DNA of 64,000 bases. Source: Symbiodinium natans. Lineage: Eukaryota > Sar > Dinophyceae > Suessiales > Symbiodiniaceae. The notes beneath the pieces were generated by a model. The model saw nothing but the letters and a program-made list of their open reading frames with translations, was not told the DNA's origin and did not search any database. The DNA is taken from contig CAJNDS010002161.1 in assembly GCA_905221605.1 (NCBI GenBank), positions 56,763 to 120,762 of the forward strand. Reading direction: 5' to 3'. Positions 42,500 through 53,184 of the stretch are shown one piece after another (within the stretch, counting starts at the first letter, position 1; every line of letters begins with the position of its first letter). A program made the position numbers and the translations under genes.

Positions 42500-43380
42500 G
42501 CATAATCATAAACAGTTTCGTTTCACTCACCCACTTGAACCAAGAATTGCCGGGCCAGGCCTTCAAGTCTCCAGTATTGGGTGAACCTTGGGTCAGGCAA
42601 ATCAAAACCCCCCATCACCGGCCTCATGCCTACAGTGTGTAAAGATGGAATGACATATTCATGTTGGGGTTGGGGGCCCAGCGGGGGGGGGAGGGGCAAC
42701 CCAGCGCATGGCAAAGATGCTGATGGGTGGCTGGTTTAAGTGGTTTGGATCGCGAGGCTCCATCCAGTTCAGCTTCTCCTGCCCCAGGCGCCCGCAGCAC
42801 CAAACTTGTGAAAAGAGATGGGAGACCCAGAGCCAGCATCACCCTAAACAACGCCCACCTTCAGCTTGTTGCAGTGGGCTTTGCCCCAAACGTGGCTTGC
42901 CTGAACTTCTGAACTGAGGACTTGCGGGGGGGGATAGCAAGCCAGTGGGCCGTTCAACTGCTCGTCAAGCAAGGGACAATGTTGGCCGGGAACTCGACCT
43001 GAACGACAGCGGCAGAGAGATCAGCAATTGCCTTAAGCGCAGCTGCCACTCAATGACCCAGCTGTGCCCCTTCGTGACCGCGAGCCGGGAGGCCTCACAA
43101 ACGATGCATCTTCCCCAGCTCTTCCAGCTCTTGCCGTACTCGTAAATTGCCTGAACAAGCCCCGGAGTCTGCAGAGGAAATCAGGACAAATCAGGATGCC
43201 GGGAGCTTTGGAGCTTTGATGCCTCGCCCAGCTTGTAGCCCTTGGGCTCCATGTAGGAGTGGAAGGCGCTGCAGTTCTTGTCCTTGTAGAGGTACATGGA
43301 TATATAAGCCAAAAAAAAAGGAACCCCTCCCTCCTCCCACAACAAGAGAAAGCGCAACCTGAGCCTCGCACAGTAAGGCT
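42500..43380 (-). CDS. Further exons of a zinc-finger-like protein
   Basis: Minus: about 43290-43195 after a long pyrimidine stretch ('DKNCSAFHSYMEPKGYKLGE'); 43162 to about 43050 after acceptor CCTCTGCAG ('LVQAIYEYGKSWKSWGRCIV', 'CEASRLAVTKGHSWVIEW'), giving C-x2-C...H; and about 42790-42705 ('EKLNWMEPRDPNHLNQPPIS'). They fit the modular family of 39.9-41.6 kb by position and by the C-x2-C...H motif. Gene boundaries unclear. Confidence 0.4.
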
Positions 43381-43803
43381 CAAGTGGCTGAAGTCCGGCT
43401 TGCTCATGGCTTGCACAGGTCGCCGACCCCTCACACAGAACTACATCGGGCCACCTCGTCCTTCGGTCTGAAGTTTCATGTTCGCGGGAGGCAATGCTTA
43501 AAAAAACGGAACAAGCACATGTCAAGAGGCGTTGGCTGCCGCATTTCAGCGGGTCCGGAGTTGGTAAAGGGGAAAGCAAAGAACTTGGTGGGGCAAGTGC
43601 ACTCAGTTCAGCTTCAGACCAATGAGCAGTTTTTTTAATTTGGCAAAGCAAGACTGGCTTTGAGTCAGGACATAGTCTTGCATCCTCAATATGGAGCATA
43701 GCCCTTGTCACCACCTGATTCTCAGGACAACGGGCAACTCAAGCAGCAAGGATACACATCCCACATTGCCATGCACAGTGTCCCGACTGAAGCAGATTTG
43801 CTT

Positions 43804-45857
43804 TCAAGCAGACAGCGCCGGGCCTTTGCCACCAAACCGGCCCTTGCTCGGAGCGTACGACGCCGGGCACCCGCCGTACCCATTGCAGCCACCGGGAGGG
43901 TAGGCACCACATCCGTAGGCGCCGTATCCGTAGGCCCCACCGTCATAATCATAAGCGCCGGCACCGTAGGCTCCGCCGCCACAACCGTACGCATCGGCCC
44001 CATAGCCTTTCTCAAAAAACAGGTCAGCCGGTAGACTGGAGAGGGGCCGGCAGTGGCAGGCAGCGGAGGCAACAGGAACCACTCATATGAACCACTCATA
44101 TGCCCTTTTAACAAGTGCCAAGCAGCTTGCGCTGGAAGAACCATAATCCGGTGGCGGTGCTGCGTTGTAGGATGGGCCTCTTGAAGTGGTGGCTGCACCT
44201 GGGCCTGGGACAGCATAGCTGAACATCCCCGCAACCCCAAATGCTAATCCCTAAGCCCTTAACCCTAAACACCTCTACAAGCCTCGACGCACCTCTCCGA
44301 AGAAAGTGCGAGTCCCGTACGTCGGGGGCTCCCAGAACCCCCGATCCTCAAAGCCTACAAGGTGACCAGCCACGCCGGATCCATTTTTGAAACAGACACC
44401 CCCGGCCCCACCCCGCATGCAAGGAGATGGCACAGCCTCACACACTCCCAACCGCGCATCCCTGAACTTTATCGAAAGCCTTCCGGGAAGCTTAATTTTT
44501 TTAAACGTCTGCTTTAAGTGGTCTCAGGCCCTCAGGATGCAAGGATATGAAAGGCAAGGGCGGAGAGATTGCAAACAACGGGCTTCTGCTGCACGAGCGC
44601 CATGGTTTGTCTGGCCATGCAGCTGAGATGCTTTTGCCTTTTCCGCCGCCGCCTTTCTGTGGCACGCCCTTGGTTCCTTCAGCTGTCGCCTTAGCAGCTT
44701 TGGGGGGGTCATGAGCCTTAAGGTTAATTAAGGTTTGCCAACAAGGCTCTGCTCTGTCAGCCAGAGAGAGAGAGAGAGGGAGAGGGAGAGGGGAGAAGGG
44801 AGAAGGGAGAAGAGAGAAGGGAGAAGGGAGAAGGGAGAAGCGAGCTAGCGAGAAAGAAAAAAAGGAAGGAAGCAAGGAAGCAAGGAAGCAAGGAAGCAAG
44901 GAAGCAAGGAAGCAAGGAAGGAAAGAAATGCAGAAAGAAACAAAATAAACAGAGAAAGGGAGAAAGACAGAATGCAAAAAGCGACAGAGAGAGGAAAACA
45001 AAAACAAGCTCATCATGGTTGGTTTGAGTGCATTCTGTATTGTTTCATCTGATGCGCTGTTCAACAAAGTCTCGCAACAGAACAGCAAACGCCTTACGGG
45101 GTTAGTGCATATACCACTTGATTGCGTCGGCTCTTAGATAGCCCAGTGCGTGAGGCCGGATGTCGGCTAGAAGCGTACGGACCCCGTCTGATGCATGCCA
45201 CGGCAACAAGGTTCTGAGTACTGAGGGGAGTGCTCGTTTACAATCCACCCACTTGTCTCCGATTTTGTGCTCCGAGTACATGGCCATTATGCTATCCACG
45301 GCCTGCAGAGATCGGACTGGCTGCGTCTAGGCTAGCAATTCTGTTCGCACCTGATTTGCCATGTGCCGTTTGCGCTATGGTGCCATGCTTCAGCATGTCA
45401 TTTGAAGATCCTCCTCTGTGAGTTTGCAATGTGCGGGGGCGCCTCCTCCATGTCAAAGGACACGAATCCGAAGCCTCGCGATCGGCCAGTTGCCCGGTCA
45501 GTCATGACCACTACATCCGTGATGTTTCCTGGGTAAGCGAAGGCATGCGGTACACTCTTCACGAACAGACCGTTCGGCCACTCTGCTTTTCTCCCATCTC
45601 GAGCCGCACCCGAAATCTACACAAGGCCGGAAGGCGGCAGCAAAACCCTTCGTTGCTTCCAAGCTTGACTACAGCGTATCAGAAGCTCCATCTCTCCACT
45701 CTCCGTCCCAGAGGCCGAACTTGCCGAAGTAGTCGACAAGGATGTCATTTGTGCAGTCCTGCTAGCACTCAGCTCTTGGCTCAAGATGGACTCATACTCC
45801 ACATCGGGCAGCGATCCTGCGGAAGGCCCCCAACAAAGACCTTGAAGGGGCCACCAC
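43804..45857 (-). CDS. RRM RNA-binding protein with Gly/Tyr-rich tail (hnRNP-like)
   Basis: One RNA-recognition motif is split over four tiny exons whose ends and phases fit exactly. 45857-45817 carries RNP2 'FKVFVGGLPQ'. 45758-45716 reads 'DCTNDILVDYFGKF'. 45528-45443 reads 'NITDVVVMTDRATG' plus RNP1 'RSRGFGFVSF' and 'DMEE'. 45302-45222 reads 'AVDSIMAMYSEHKIGDKWVD' then 'CKRALP'. The donors are GA (45816), GC (45715), GC (45442) and GT (45221), all to AG acceptors. About 44010-43804 encodes a Gly/Tyr/Ala-rich tail ('GYGADAYGCGGGAYG...') ending 'RFGGKGPALSA' and stop; a tail of this kind is usual for hnRNP A/B, Musashi and DAZAP-type proteins, so it probably belongs to this gene, though the exons between are not traced. 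Role: binding of nuclear or cytoplasmic mRNA. First exon not found. Confidence 0.85.
44756..44940. repeat. GA-rich microsatellites in an intron
   Basis: GAGAGAGAG and GGGAGAA units (44760-44843) then AAGCAAGG units (44872-44925). They lie between RRM exon 45302-45222 and the Gly/Tyr-rich exon. Confidence 0.92.
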
Positions 45858-46457
45858 CTGAGACTCACGGAATGACTCCTGCTGTTACGCTGTGCTCTGA
45901 AAAGCTAAAGCCTGGCCAAGGGCAGAACGATCCATACCCGGCTGGTCGGCAGGATGACCGAGTATGGCGGACTGATGTGACGGAAGGGCAGCCGGGACTG
46001 CAGCGATGATGGAGGGATTCTTGCGGGAACTCTTGTCAAGTAATGTCAAGTACCTGGATACACCTCAAAGACAGGCGCCCAGCTTAAGCCATGCCTGTGC
46101 CGAAGCTTGAGCCAAAGAGCACATGTGAGGTGAGAAGACATGAGGGTGCAGCCCTTCCCAGCTGCATGTCCAGTTCTCTTCAGCGTCTGTTTGTTGTTCA
46201 ACCTCTGCAGTCAGAAATCGCGAAGAAGGATTTGATCGACTTCGTCGAGTAACACTACTTGCCTGCGTGCAACAGAACTGGCCCTCCAGAGTCGTACACA
46301 AACCCCCTTTACAAAAAGACAGGGCTCCCCTACTGCGGTGACATTTCGACCAGCCACCCCTGAAGGTACCGTGCAAGCCGCAGATTTTGGACAGCCAGCT
46401 TTGCTGGCTCCAGGGCCACAGCGATTTTAAAAATGTATGCGGCAGATGACAAAATAT

Positions 46458-46505
46458 TTCGGCACACACACGCACACACGCACGCACACACGCACGCACA
46501 CACAA
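46458..46505. repeat. CACACG/CACGCA microsatellite
   Basis: Mixed CA/CG dinucleotide run. 45880-46600 otherwise has no exon I can support. Confidence 0.9.
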
Positions 46506-46619
46506 GCTATCCGACTCCTCATGAACAACCCCAAAACCGGTGCTCAAAACGGATGTTGCCAGTGGCTTAGTAGAGCCGCGGACATCCTTTGAAGAGCCCC
46601 TGGCAGCCCAAGGGGACCT

Positions 46620-46770
46620 GAAAGCTGCGCTTAATCTCTTGCTCTTCAAGGTGCGTGAGCCAAACAACCTTCCGGCCCTTGGGCGATGGGGGGCGCAGAT
46701 CATCTTCGTCCGGGTCATGCCAGGCTCTTGCCCCCAAAGACTTGACGAACGCCGCGGGATCCTTATCTCA
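46620..46770 (-). CDS. Putative exon, unknown
   Basis: Minus frame reads 'DKDPAAFVKSLGARAWHDPD', 'EDDLRPPSPKGRKVVWLTHL' and 'EEQEIKRSF' before a CAG|GTCCCC donor. Composition and a strong donor argue for real coding sequence. It lies just downstream of the LRR exons on the same strand and could be a 3' exon of that gene. Confidence 0.4.
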
Positions 46771-47018
46771 ATCTCAGCCAAATCTCCAAAATCTTTTCAA
46801 GGCCTACAACCGACAAAGTCTACTGAAGGCTGCGACGCGCCAGGGCGTGCAGTCTGGAGCACAACCGGGGTTAAATATGGGTCGGGCTAAACATAGCGCC
46901 AGTCTCGTCGTAACCATTGACCTTCTCCCGGTTGATTCGTACACCGGACTTCTCAAGCTTCAGATCAAAAACAAACCCAGATTTCGGCTGAAAGTTGGCA
47001 GTCTCAGTGAGCAGCATC

Positions 47019-47893
47019 CTCATGCTGTTTCCCAGGGTCGAAACATCTGTGAGGTTCGTGCAGAAAGAGACATCCATCTCCAGGTGGCGAAGGTCTCGAA
47101 GGAAGCGGAGGCTTCTCCCAAGCTCTGTCAAGTAAAAAACATGCTTGGCACCAGACAAGTCAACCTTCAATCGGGTCAACTTGGTCAGGTTCCGGATGCC
47201 TTTGCCCAGCTCCCGCACATCGGAGTCAACCAAGCACCGGCACCCACCAAGACCACACTCCAAAGATGTCAAGTTGACCAAGTGGCCCAAAGACTTCCCA
47301 AGCTCGCTGAAGCTCTGCAGCCGCTCACAAGACTCCAGCTGGAGCTCTAGTTGCTTGAGGTTCGTCAGCTGGGGCAGTGAGTCGTCCAGTCCCGCCAGGC
47401 TCTGAAGATTCTTGCATCCACTCAGCCGAATGGAGAGCTTTTCAAGCTGGACAAGTGGCCTGGCCAGACATGCGGAGATGGCAGATTCTATCTTTTATCT
47501 GCTGAAACTTCACATGGGCTCCAACATGCTCTTTCAACCACCCGGCCTGATTCCGGAGCCAAGGTCAGCAACGGAGGTGAGGCTGGAAATGGTGCCTCAG
47601 AGTGACTTGAAAGTATTTGACAAAACGCACCCAGAGCCTTACAGCCAGCTTCAGGTACCGAGACCGGTCACCCGTTGAAGGCCAGTTGATCAGAGCCTCC
47701 GCTACGCTGGTGAAAAATCATAAGGTCTTCAGGAACTCACCGCCGCCGGGTTACGGTTCGCGTAGATACTTCGCCAGCCGAGGTCAAGCTTGAGATGTCG
47801 AAGCTGCAGGAGGCGGCTTATTGTTGGCGAAAGGTCGGACAAGAACTGTCCCGGATCGGTCAGGGTGTGGGACAAGCAGGGTAGAAGAAGCTC
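47019..47893 (-). CDS. Leucine-rich-repeat protein exons
   Basis: 47459-47019 encodes five consecutive LRRs of 28-31 residues, such as 'LVQLEKLSIRLSGCKNLQSL', 'LTNLKQLELQLESCERLQSF' and 'LRDLRHLEMDVSFCTNLTDV', each ending with an 'LG..(L/I/M)' turn. A 36-nt exon 47582-47547 reads 'LTSVADLGSGI', and 47893-47741, bounded by GCACGCAG and a GTGAGT donor, reads 'FLSDLSPTISRLLQLRHLKL'. A further piece near 48040-47950 ('WQRLQLLQLRRLSISPFLD') may be the preceding exon. The repeat consensus (L..L..L.LDL..C..L.....LG..) is the cysteine-containing LRR type. The TIR-resembling exons (48870-49830) lie immediately upstream on the same strand, so one receptor-like gene is possible, but a stop at 48870 is not shown to be spliced out. 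Confidence 0.65.
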
Positions 47894-48869
47894 CTGCGTG
47901 CGACAATCTGTGCAAACGGCTAGGAGCAAAGCAGCAAGCGCGTTACTCCTCCTGGGCAGTGTGGGCGGCGATTGTGTCCAGAAAAGGGCTGATGGATAAC
48001 CGCCTCAGCTGCAACAGCTGCAGCCTCTGCCAAGCATCGCCTCGTTTCATGTCCTTGCCCGTGTCCTACTCATCCAGATTCATCCGAGCCTGTGCAGAAA
48101 CTGAGCCAGGGCAGACTGGGCGAAGAAGCTGCGGAGGGACTGATCCACAAGTTCAGTGGCCGATTGCCTTGGGAGCAAAGTTGGACGCACATCTAGAACA
48201 CGTGACTTTCGTTCGCACCCATGTAGACGACACATCAACCAAAAAGCATAGTTTAGTTGCTGATCAGGCTTTGCTCATAAAAACTCCTGCCGCAGAGCTG
48301 CCCACCGGCCGGCGATCGCTGGGCAATGAACTCTAGTACCCAAGTCCTCATGGAGTGGGATGCACATGGATGCACCCAGAATCTGTGCTCTGGGGCCAGG
48401 CCCAATGCCCTAGTTGCAGAGAGGAAAAGAGAAAGAGAGAAAGAGACCCCAGCGTTCCCTCTTCCACGTCTTGCTTGCACATATGCTGCAGGTTGCCTGT
48501 CCTGCCACATGGCACGGAGGATTCACACTCTGCCGAGTCGATGGCAATCCCGGCACTGAAGACCTCCGGTAAGGGCAAACGCATTCCGTAGAAACATGCC
48601 ACCTCCGGGCACCCTCGCCCGGAACAGGCACTCCCATCATTTGAAGTGCCAAGGACGTATGTCCCCAATTTTCTCCATGACACATAAAACAATCGTCCCT
48701 TCCGCCAGAAACATCTCCACAAGACGACAAACCAGACAGTACCTAGCAACTTCCCTTCCGCACCCAAGCCCATTGCACTGGCGCTGCAGCCTCCAAGGGG
48801 AATTCTTTCTCCCTGTCCGTCTTGCATATCTGGCCCATTCCCCGATGCTTCGTCTCCCACTCCTCTGCG

Positions 48870-49830
48870 CTATCTGAGACGACCCAAAACATCAAACAGT
48901 CTCATGCACAAGCTCTTGCAAAGTTCGTCAGGCTTGTCCTGCTCCATGTCTGTGAGCCCGTCTGTGAGCACGACGGGGATACCACTCCGGATGTCCTTTC
49001 GCCTGGCCAGTTCAGCGCCGATCCCACCAACAGGCTTCAAGTTGGCGTACTCAAGCCGACGACATGGCCAAGGTGCAAGGCGACCACATCCAGCACGCTG
49101 CGCCCGCCGCGTGACTTCTTCAGGTTCCCCGATTGCCCCTGCAGCCATCGCCGGATGTACCCGATTGCATGTGATTGCATATGATTGCATATGATTGCAT
49201 ATGATTGCATCACCCCGATCACACAGCTTGGACAGAGCCTCGACTTGCAAAGCTCCCCGACAGCTTGCGACCTCGAGGATGCACCAGGCCCGACGCAGTG
49301 CCCGGGCCTGTTCGTGCAAGAGTGAAGAAGCAAAACAACAACAAAAACGAACGCTGAACCGATTCGAGGAGACGCCACGCCTCTGGGCCCACGAGAAGCA
49401 GCACGGGCCGTCCGCGCATGGCGCGCAGCGCGGTCTTCTGCCCCGTGTCTTCGGATGACGTGTCCCGCTCTCCAGGGCCCAGGGCACTCCACGCTGCCCA
49501 ATAGGCGACCCTGAACACTGAGAGACTCTGCAAACAAAACGTGCTGTGCCTGCATGCTCCGATGGAAGGGTGCTTGCCTTCCGCTTCCATGCCCACGAAT
49601 CTCCACATGTTTGGCCAAGCTCTTCACGAAGGAACTCATCGCCTTCGGCATGATGCTGCTTTAGGAAAGCATGCTTGCTTCGAAGTATGAAGGGCCGCTT
49701 TTGGTCTTCTGCCTCGCCCCACCAGTGTGAGACAAACCAAGTCCGGTTTGGTGCTTTGCTGTCGCTGGTCACGATCTCGGCATAGCCTGAGAATGCTTGC
49801 AACACTGAGGTCTTAGATGAACCGGCTGCT
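48870..49830 (-). CDS. TIR-resembling 'VSHWWGE' domain protein
   Basis: Exons with matching frames: to 49713 'TWFVSHWWGE' (GC donor); 49642 to about 49590 'AMSSFVKSLAKHVEIRG'; 49517-49360 'FRVAYWAAWSALGPGERDTS' then 'ALRAMRGRPVLLLVGPEAW' (GT donor); 49307 to about 49213 'ARALRRAWCILEVASCRG'; and 49138 downward ending 'IPVVLTDGLTDMEQD' and stop. From memory, a family with the signature (F)VSHWWGE ... YW..AY ... R.WC..E is highly expanded in dinoflagellate proteomes, often next to LRRs. The beginning (hydrophobic strand, S-H) and the 'S/R-x-WC-x-x-E' helix are placed as in TIR domains, but the catalytic Glu/BB-loop has not been established. Possible role in signalling or ligand-triggered responses is inference only. 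Confidence 0.55.
49160..49212. repeat. ATGATTGCAT decamer repeat in an intron
   Basis: Five near-identical decamers, GATTGCATAT type; on minus they directly follow a putative exon end of the TIR-resembling gene. Confidence 0.9.
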
Positions 49831-50149
49831 GTCGACAGATGGCTGTTGTTCCAGCATGCACGCATGAGAACTGCAAGCCCAAGTGCTCATGTCTTCCCGA
49901 AGTGTCAAAGGCTCGATGATCCAATGGTTGGCCTTTCACGAATCACTGTTGGGGTTGGTGCTTGGAGCTTGAAAATGGCGGTGCCTGATATATGCTGGCT
50001 TCCTCCAGCTGGATCGATGGAAGTTTACTTTCTCGGTCATACCATCCAAGGAGGCAGCCATCGTCCCCGGCCCGACCTGCACAACCGCCGGAGTGATGGA
50101 CCCAAAGTAGCTCTCAAGATCAGGGGCAAAAGAAAATTCGAAGGCGGTT

Positions 50150-50404
50150 TTAAGTCAAAGTTTGAGTCAAGATTCCATTGAGTATTCTGACGCGTGCCCT
50201 GAACCTAAGAGCTGGCGCCTTGCCTGTCATGAAATCCACGAGCGCAGAGTACTGCCGCAGCATCAGCGCTCGGTCTTCAATGCGTGGGATCACCGTGGCA
50301 CAGTCACTTGCATCCGTAATCTGGCTGAAATCCTGCGGCGTGTGTTGGGCGGGCTTAAGTGTGCAACGCAAAGTGCATCTGGAATCTGCTGCGCAGTAGC
50401 ACAA
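50150..50404 (-). CDS. Putative exon, unknown
   Basis: Open minus stretch reading 'QDFSQITDASDCATVIPRIE' and 'DRALMLRQYSALVDFMTGKA'. It has convincing amphipathic composition and no stop for 80 codons; family not recognised. Confidence 0.4.
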   Translation of the reverse strand: MCYCAADSRCTLRCTLKPAQHTPQDFSQITDASDCATVIPRIEDRALMLRQYSALVDFMTGKAPALRFRARVRILNGILTQTLT

Positions 50405-50781
50405 GGACCGTCACGCATCATGCTTACTAGCTAGTGCAAAAGCAGCAGAGTTTCAGGTTTGATCCAGCGCCAGACGATGCTGAGGGCAGATGCAGCGGTT
50501 GCCTATTCGGTCTCTCAACATAGGTTTCCTGATGAACCACCGCCGGGCATTACGTCGTGCAATGGCCACTGCTGCTTCGAATCTTTAGGACATGCAGCAT
50601 GTACCTTTTTTAGAGTGCATATGAGTGCATCACACAACATGTATTTGGCTCAAGCCCAGGTGTGCACCTATCAGAGCTCCTGCTCGGAAGGTCGGGTGTG
50701 GTACACATAAGCCAGGAAGTCGCAAACCTTTATCCAGCGTGATGGAGGCTCAGCTTGCAACCTGAAACTGCTTGATCTTGC

Positions 50782-50861
50782 GATCTTCCCCCTTATACTA
50801 ACAGTCCTAAATAAGGATTATAATCTTTATTCAGGACTGTTAGTCTAAGGGGGAACATCCC
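50782..50861. mobile_element. MITE-like palindromic element, family B copy 3
   Basis: Nearly perfect palindrome: TTCCCCCTTATACTAACAG ... CTGTTAGTCTAAGGGGGAA, symmetric about 50820, 70 bp, with GGAACATCCC at the right end as in copy 2. No coding capacity. Confidence 0.7.
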
Positions 50862-50869
50862 AAGTTGAA

Positions 50870-51065
50870 TCCATTATAGCACAGCCAAGCTGCAGCCACT
50901 TGCGGCTTTGCCTTGCCCACACCGTCAAGCCAAACAGCGAGCTCACAACAAACATGGGAAATGTCGCTTGGCCTCCGTCTCAAAAACGTGCCCGCAGGAT
51001 TCTTCCAGCTCGTCGACAATTTCCCGCACATCGGCATCCTCAAATGGGAGGATGTATTTAGATGC
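50870..51065 (-). CDS. Putative exons, unknown
   Basis: Minus 51065 to about 50970 reads 'YILPFEDADVREIVDELEES', then 'CGHVFETEAKRH'; a second frame nearer the palindrome reads 'VWLDGVGKAKPQVAAAWLCY'. Both look coding and could be adjacent exons separated by a short intron. Function unknown. Confidence 0.4.
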
Positions 51066-52017
51066 CTAGCTGCTGCTTGAGAGGCGTGCCCATGCGATCT
51101 GATTTGCGTAGCCTATGTAAAGTTTCCACGGCCTATTGCATGCCCTGCACTCCCAACACCTTCTATCCATCAATACATATGTCCACCCAATCCGGCTCTC
51201 CTCCCTGCGCCCCTCTTCGCAGGCTACAGCATGCAACAGGCCCTGCCTCACAGTGGATGCCCAGAGATGCGCAGCGAGCACGGAGTTCTGGAGGGCTGCT
51301 TAGGGCCCAAGCCTGTGCGTTTTTAGAGGGAGCTGTGGCTTGCCGAGGGGAGAAGAAACTTAAACCCAGCAAGCGGCTACTGGTAGCTACTGCAAACAGA
51401 CAAGAAAGACCTGTGTGCGTGTCACTGCGTTCAAGGGGACCCGGTGTTGGCCCAGGGAAGAATGAAGTGCTCGTGCCGCGCTGAAACACCCACACCCAAG
51501 GAAACCCCGCATCAGCAACCCTAAGCCCGAAGCCCTGTAAAGGGGCCCCGGTAAAGGCCCTGATCCCTAAGCTCAGGCAGCCTCCGGCCCCAACTCCCGC
51601 AGAAAGCGATGGAACTCGACAAGCTTTGACCTGCGGCAGGGACAGGATCGAGGCAACCGGTGTTAGTCCTACAGTAGCAGGAATAGTCGCCGTTGAGGGT
51701 CAGAGCCGAAGGCGTCAACAATGGCTACGGCTGGGGTCCTGTGCTAGTTAGGTCTCGGCTGTGCATGTGCAGGTCTGGTTGCTGGGCAGCATGCACAAGT
51801 TGCCTTTGCCTGCACAAGTCAGGTTCGTCCCACTTCAGCAAAAAAAAAACGAAGCAGCACATGGCTGCCGAAGTTAATCATGCCCAGGCCTCTTTCTGAG
51901 CTCATCTTGCTTGGATGCAGAGCGCGGCATCGGCTAAACCAAAGTTAGCATAAGAGTGCACCGCCAAACATGCACAGACTCCTTGTCATCACTTGGCTTT
52001 GACGTAGCTATTGTTAG
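51066..52017. other. No recognisable gene
   Basis: Unique sequence; scattered AACCCTAAGCCC units near 51520 and an A homopolymer at 51839. I find no supportable exon. Confidence 0.4.
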
Positions 52018-53060
52018 CTACGCTGGTAGGCATTGGCATCTTCCCACGATGTGGGAAATCCTCGCATGCCTAGAATTAAAGCTGCCGTCATGAGCCTTAC
52101 AGCATGGTCGATAGCTACCGAATCGGGCACGCGAGTCCAAAATGCGCACGGTGCCAGACTTTTTACCCCGAATCAAGCCAGCTCTACTGATGGCGCGATT
52201 GCGTGCTGAATTTCCCTCTAGCTGCAACACTCGCAGTTGCATCACCGACTCTTCCATCACCGACTCTTCCATCACCGTGCACGCGAAACGCGTCATCAGC
52301 TGTACAGTAGGCAACTCAGCTACAATGCTGACGTGAAAAGCCCCGAGCTGCAGTCTGCAGCGGAATCTCACCTTTACACCCCCATGCACGCCTTACCGTT
52401 CGTTACCCTACAAAGCCCGTATAGACACGCATAGGTCGAGAAGGTCCTGAAGCTTGACTGCAAACCACCGCACTGTCAGCTCAAGTTCCCCTGCCGTGCA
52501 ACCTAAAGGTTGGGTATTGACCCAAACTGCTGGCATTGCGCTCTGCGTCAGCTTGACGTCACAGTGGCCTGGTCGCAAAAACCGCTACGTCAAAATCACT
52601 CGTCGGTGATCGCGGCCATCTCTCTCTGTCTCTCTCTGCTGTTGCATTGCCGCTATAGTTACTATAGTTGCTTTCGTCACGAGGTCTGAAGTGCTGAAAA
52701 GCAGCTCAACGAAGGCCCACTCAGCGGCGAAGGCCGTCAGGCGTTCCCGGTCAATGAAGCAACAGACTGCACGCGCATCACTGGACAGCACTTGGCTTCG
52801 GGAAGCCGGCCACACGGAGTACATTTCGTCTGGCTGCCCGGGAAGGCAATGCTCGAATGGCCTCGGCACACACAGGAGTCTTCGGAGTCTTCGGGATTTG
52901 TGCTGGCCTTACCAACGGTTTTGCTTCAGGCGGGGGCTCCTTGCTCCGCATCGGCTGCAGGGGAGTTTTGCAGAGATTGCTCCGGCGGCGCATGGGGCAC
53001 AGCATCTTCTTGCACGAGCCACGGCAGGTGCCGCCGTCCAGGCTGAGGAGCCACGCCCTT
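52018..53060 (-). CDS. Putative exons, unknown protein
   Basis: Minus pieces: about 53010-52870 ('KTPLQPMRSKEPPPEAKPLV', 'RPAQIPKTPKTPVCAEAIRA'); 52810 to about 52680 ('VLSSDARAVCCFIDRERLTA', 'FAAEWAFVELLFS'); and 52330-52090 ('AELPTVQLMTRFACTVMEES', with an internal VMEES repeat). They have protein-like composition. No domain recognised and splice sites not verified. Confidence 0.35.
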
Positions 53061-53184
53061 CGCACGCATCACCACCAGGTGAGCTAAAACTGTCGCTCTC
53101 TAATACTGTCTGTCCTCAAAAAGGAGGCGCAGTCTGCGCACTTCACAATCTAGCAGGCAGGAAAAAAGCTCAATTACGTTAAGT

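Noticed and set aside
50644-50654. Second spliced-leader-like word TTTGGCTCAAG
   Set aside because: Only 11 nt match, expected by chance at a few percent in this window, and no coding remnant follows. The 11-nt complement word near 46105 was dropped for the same reason.
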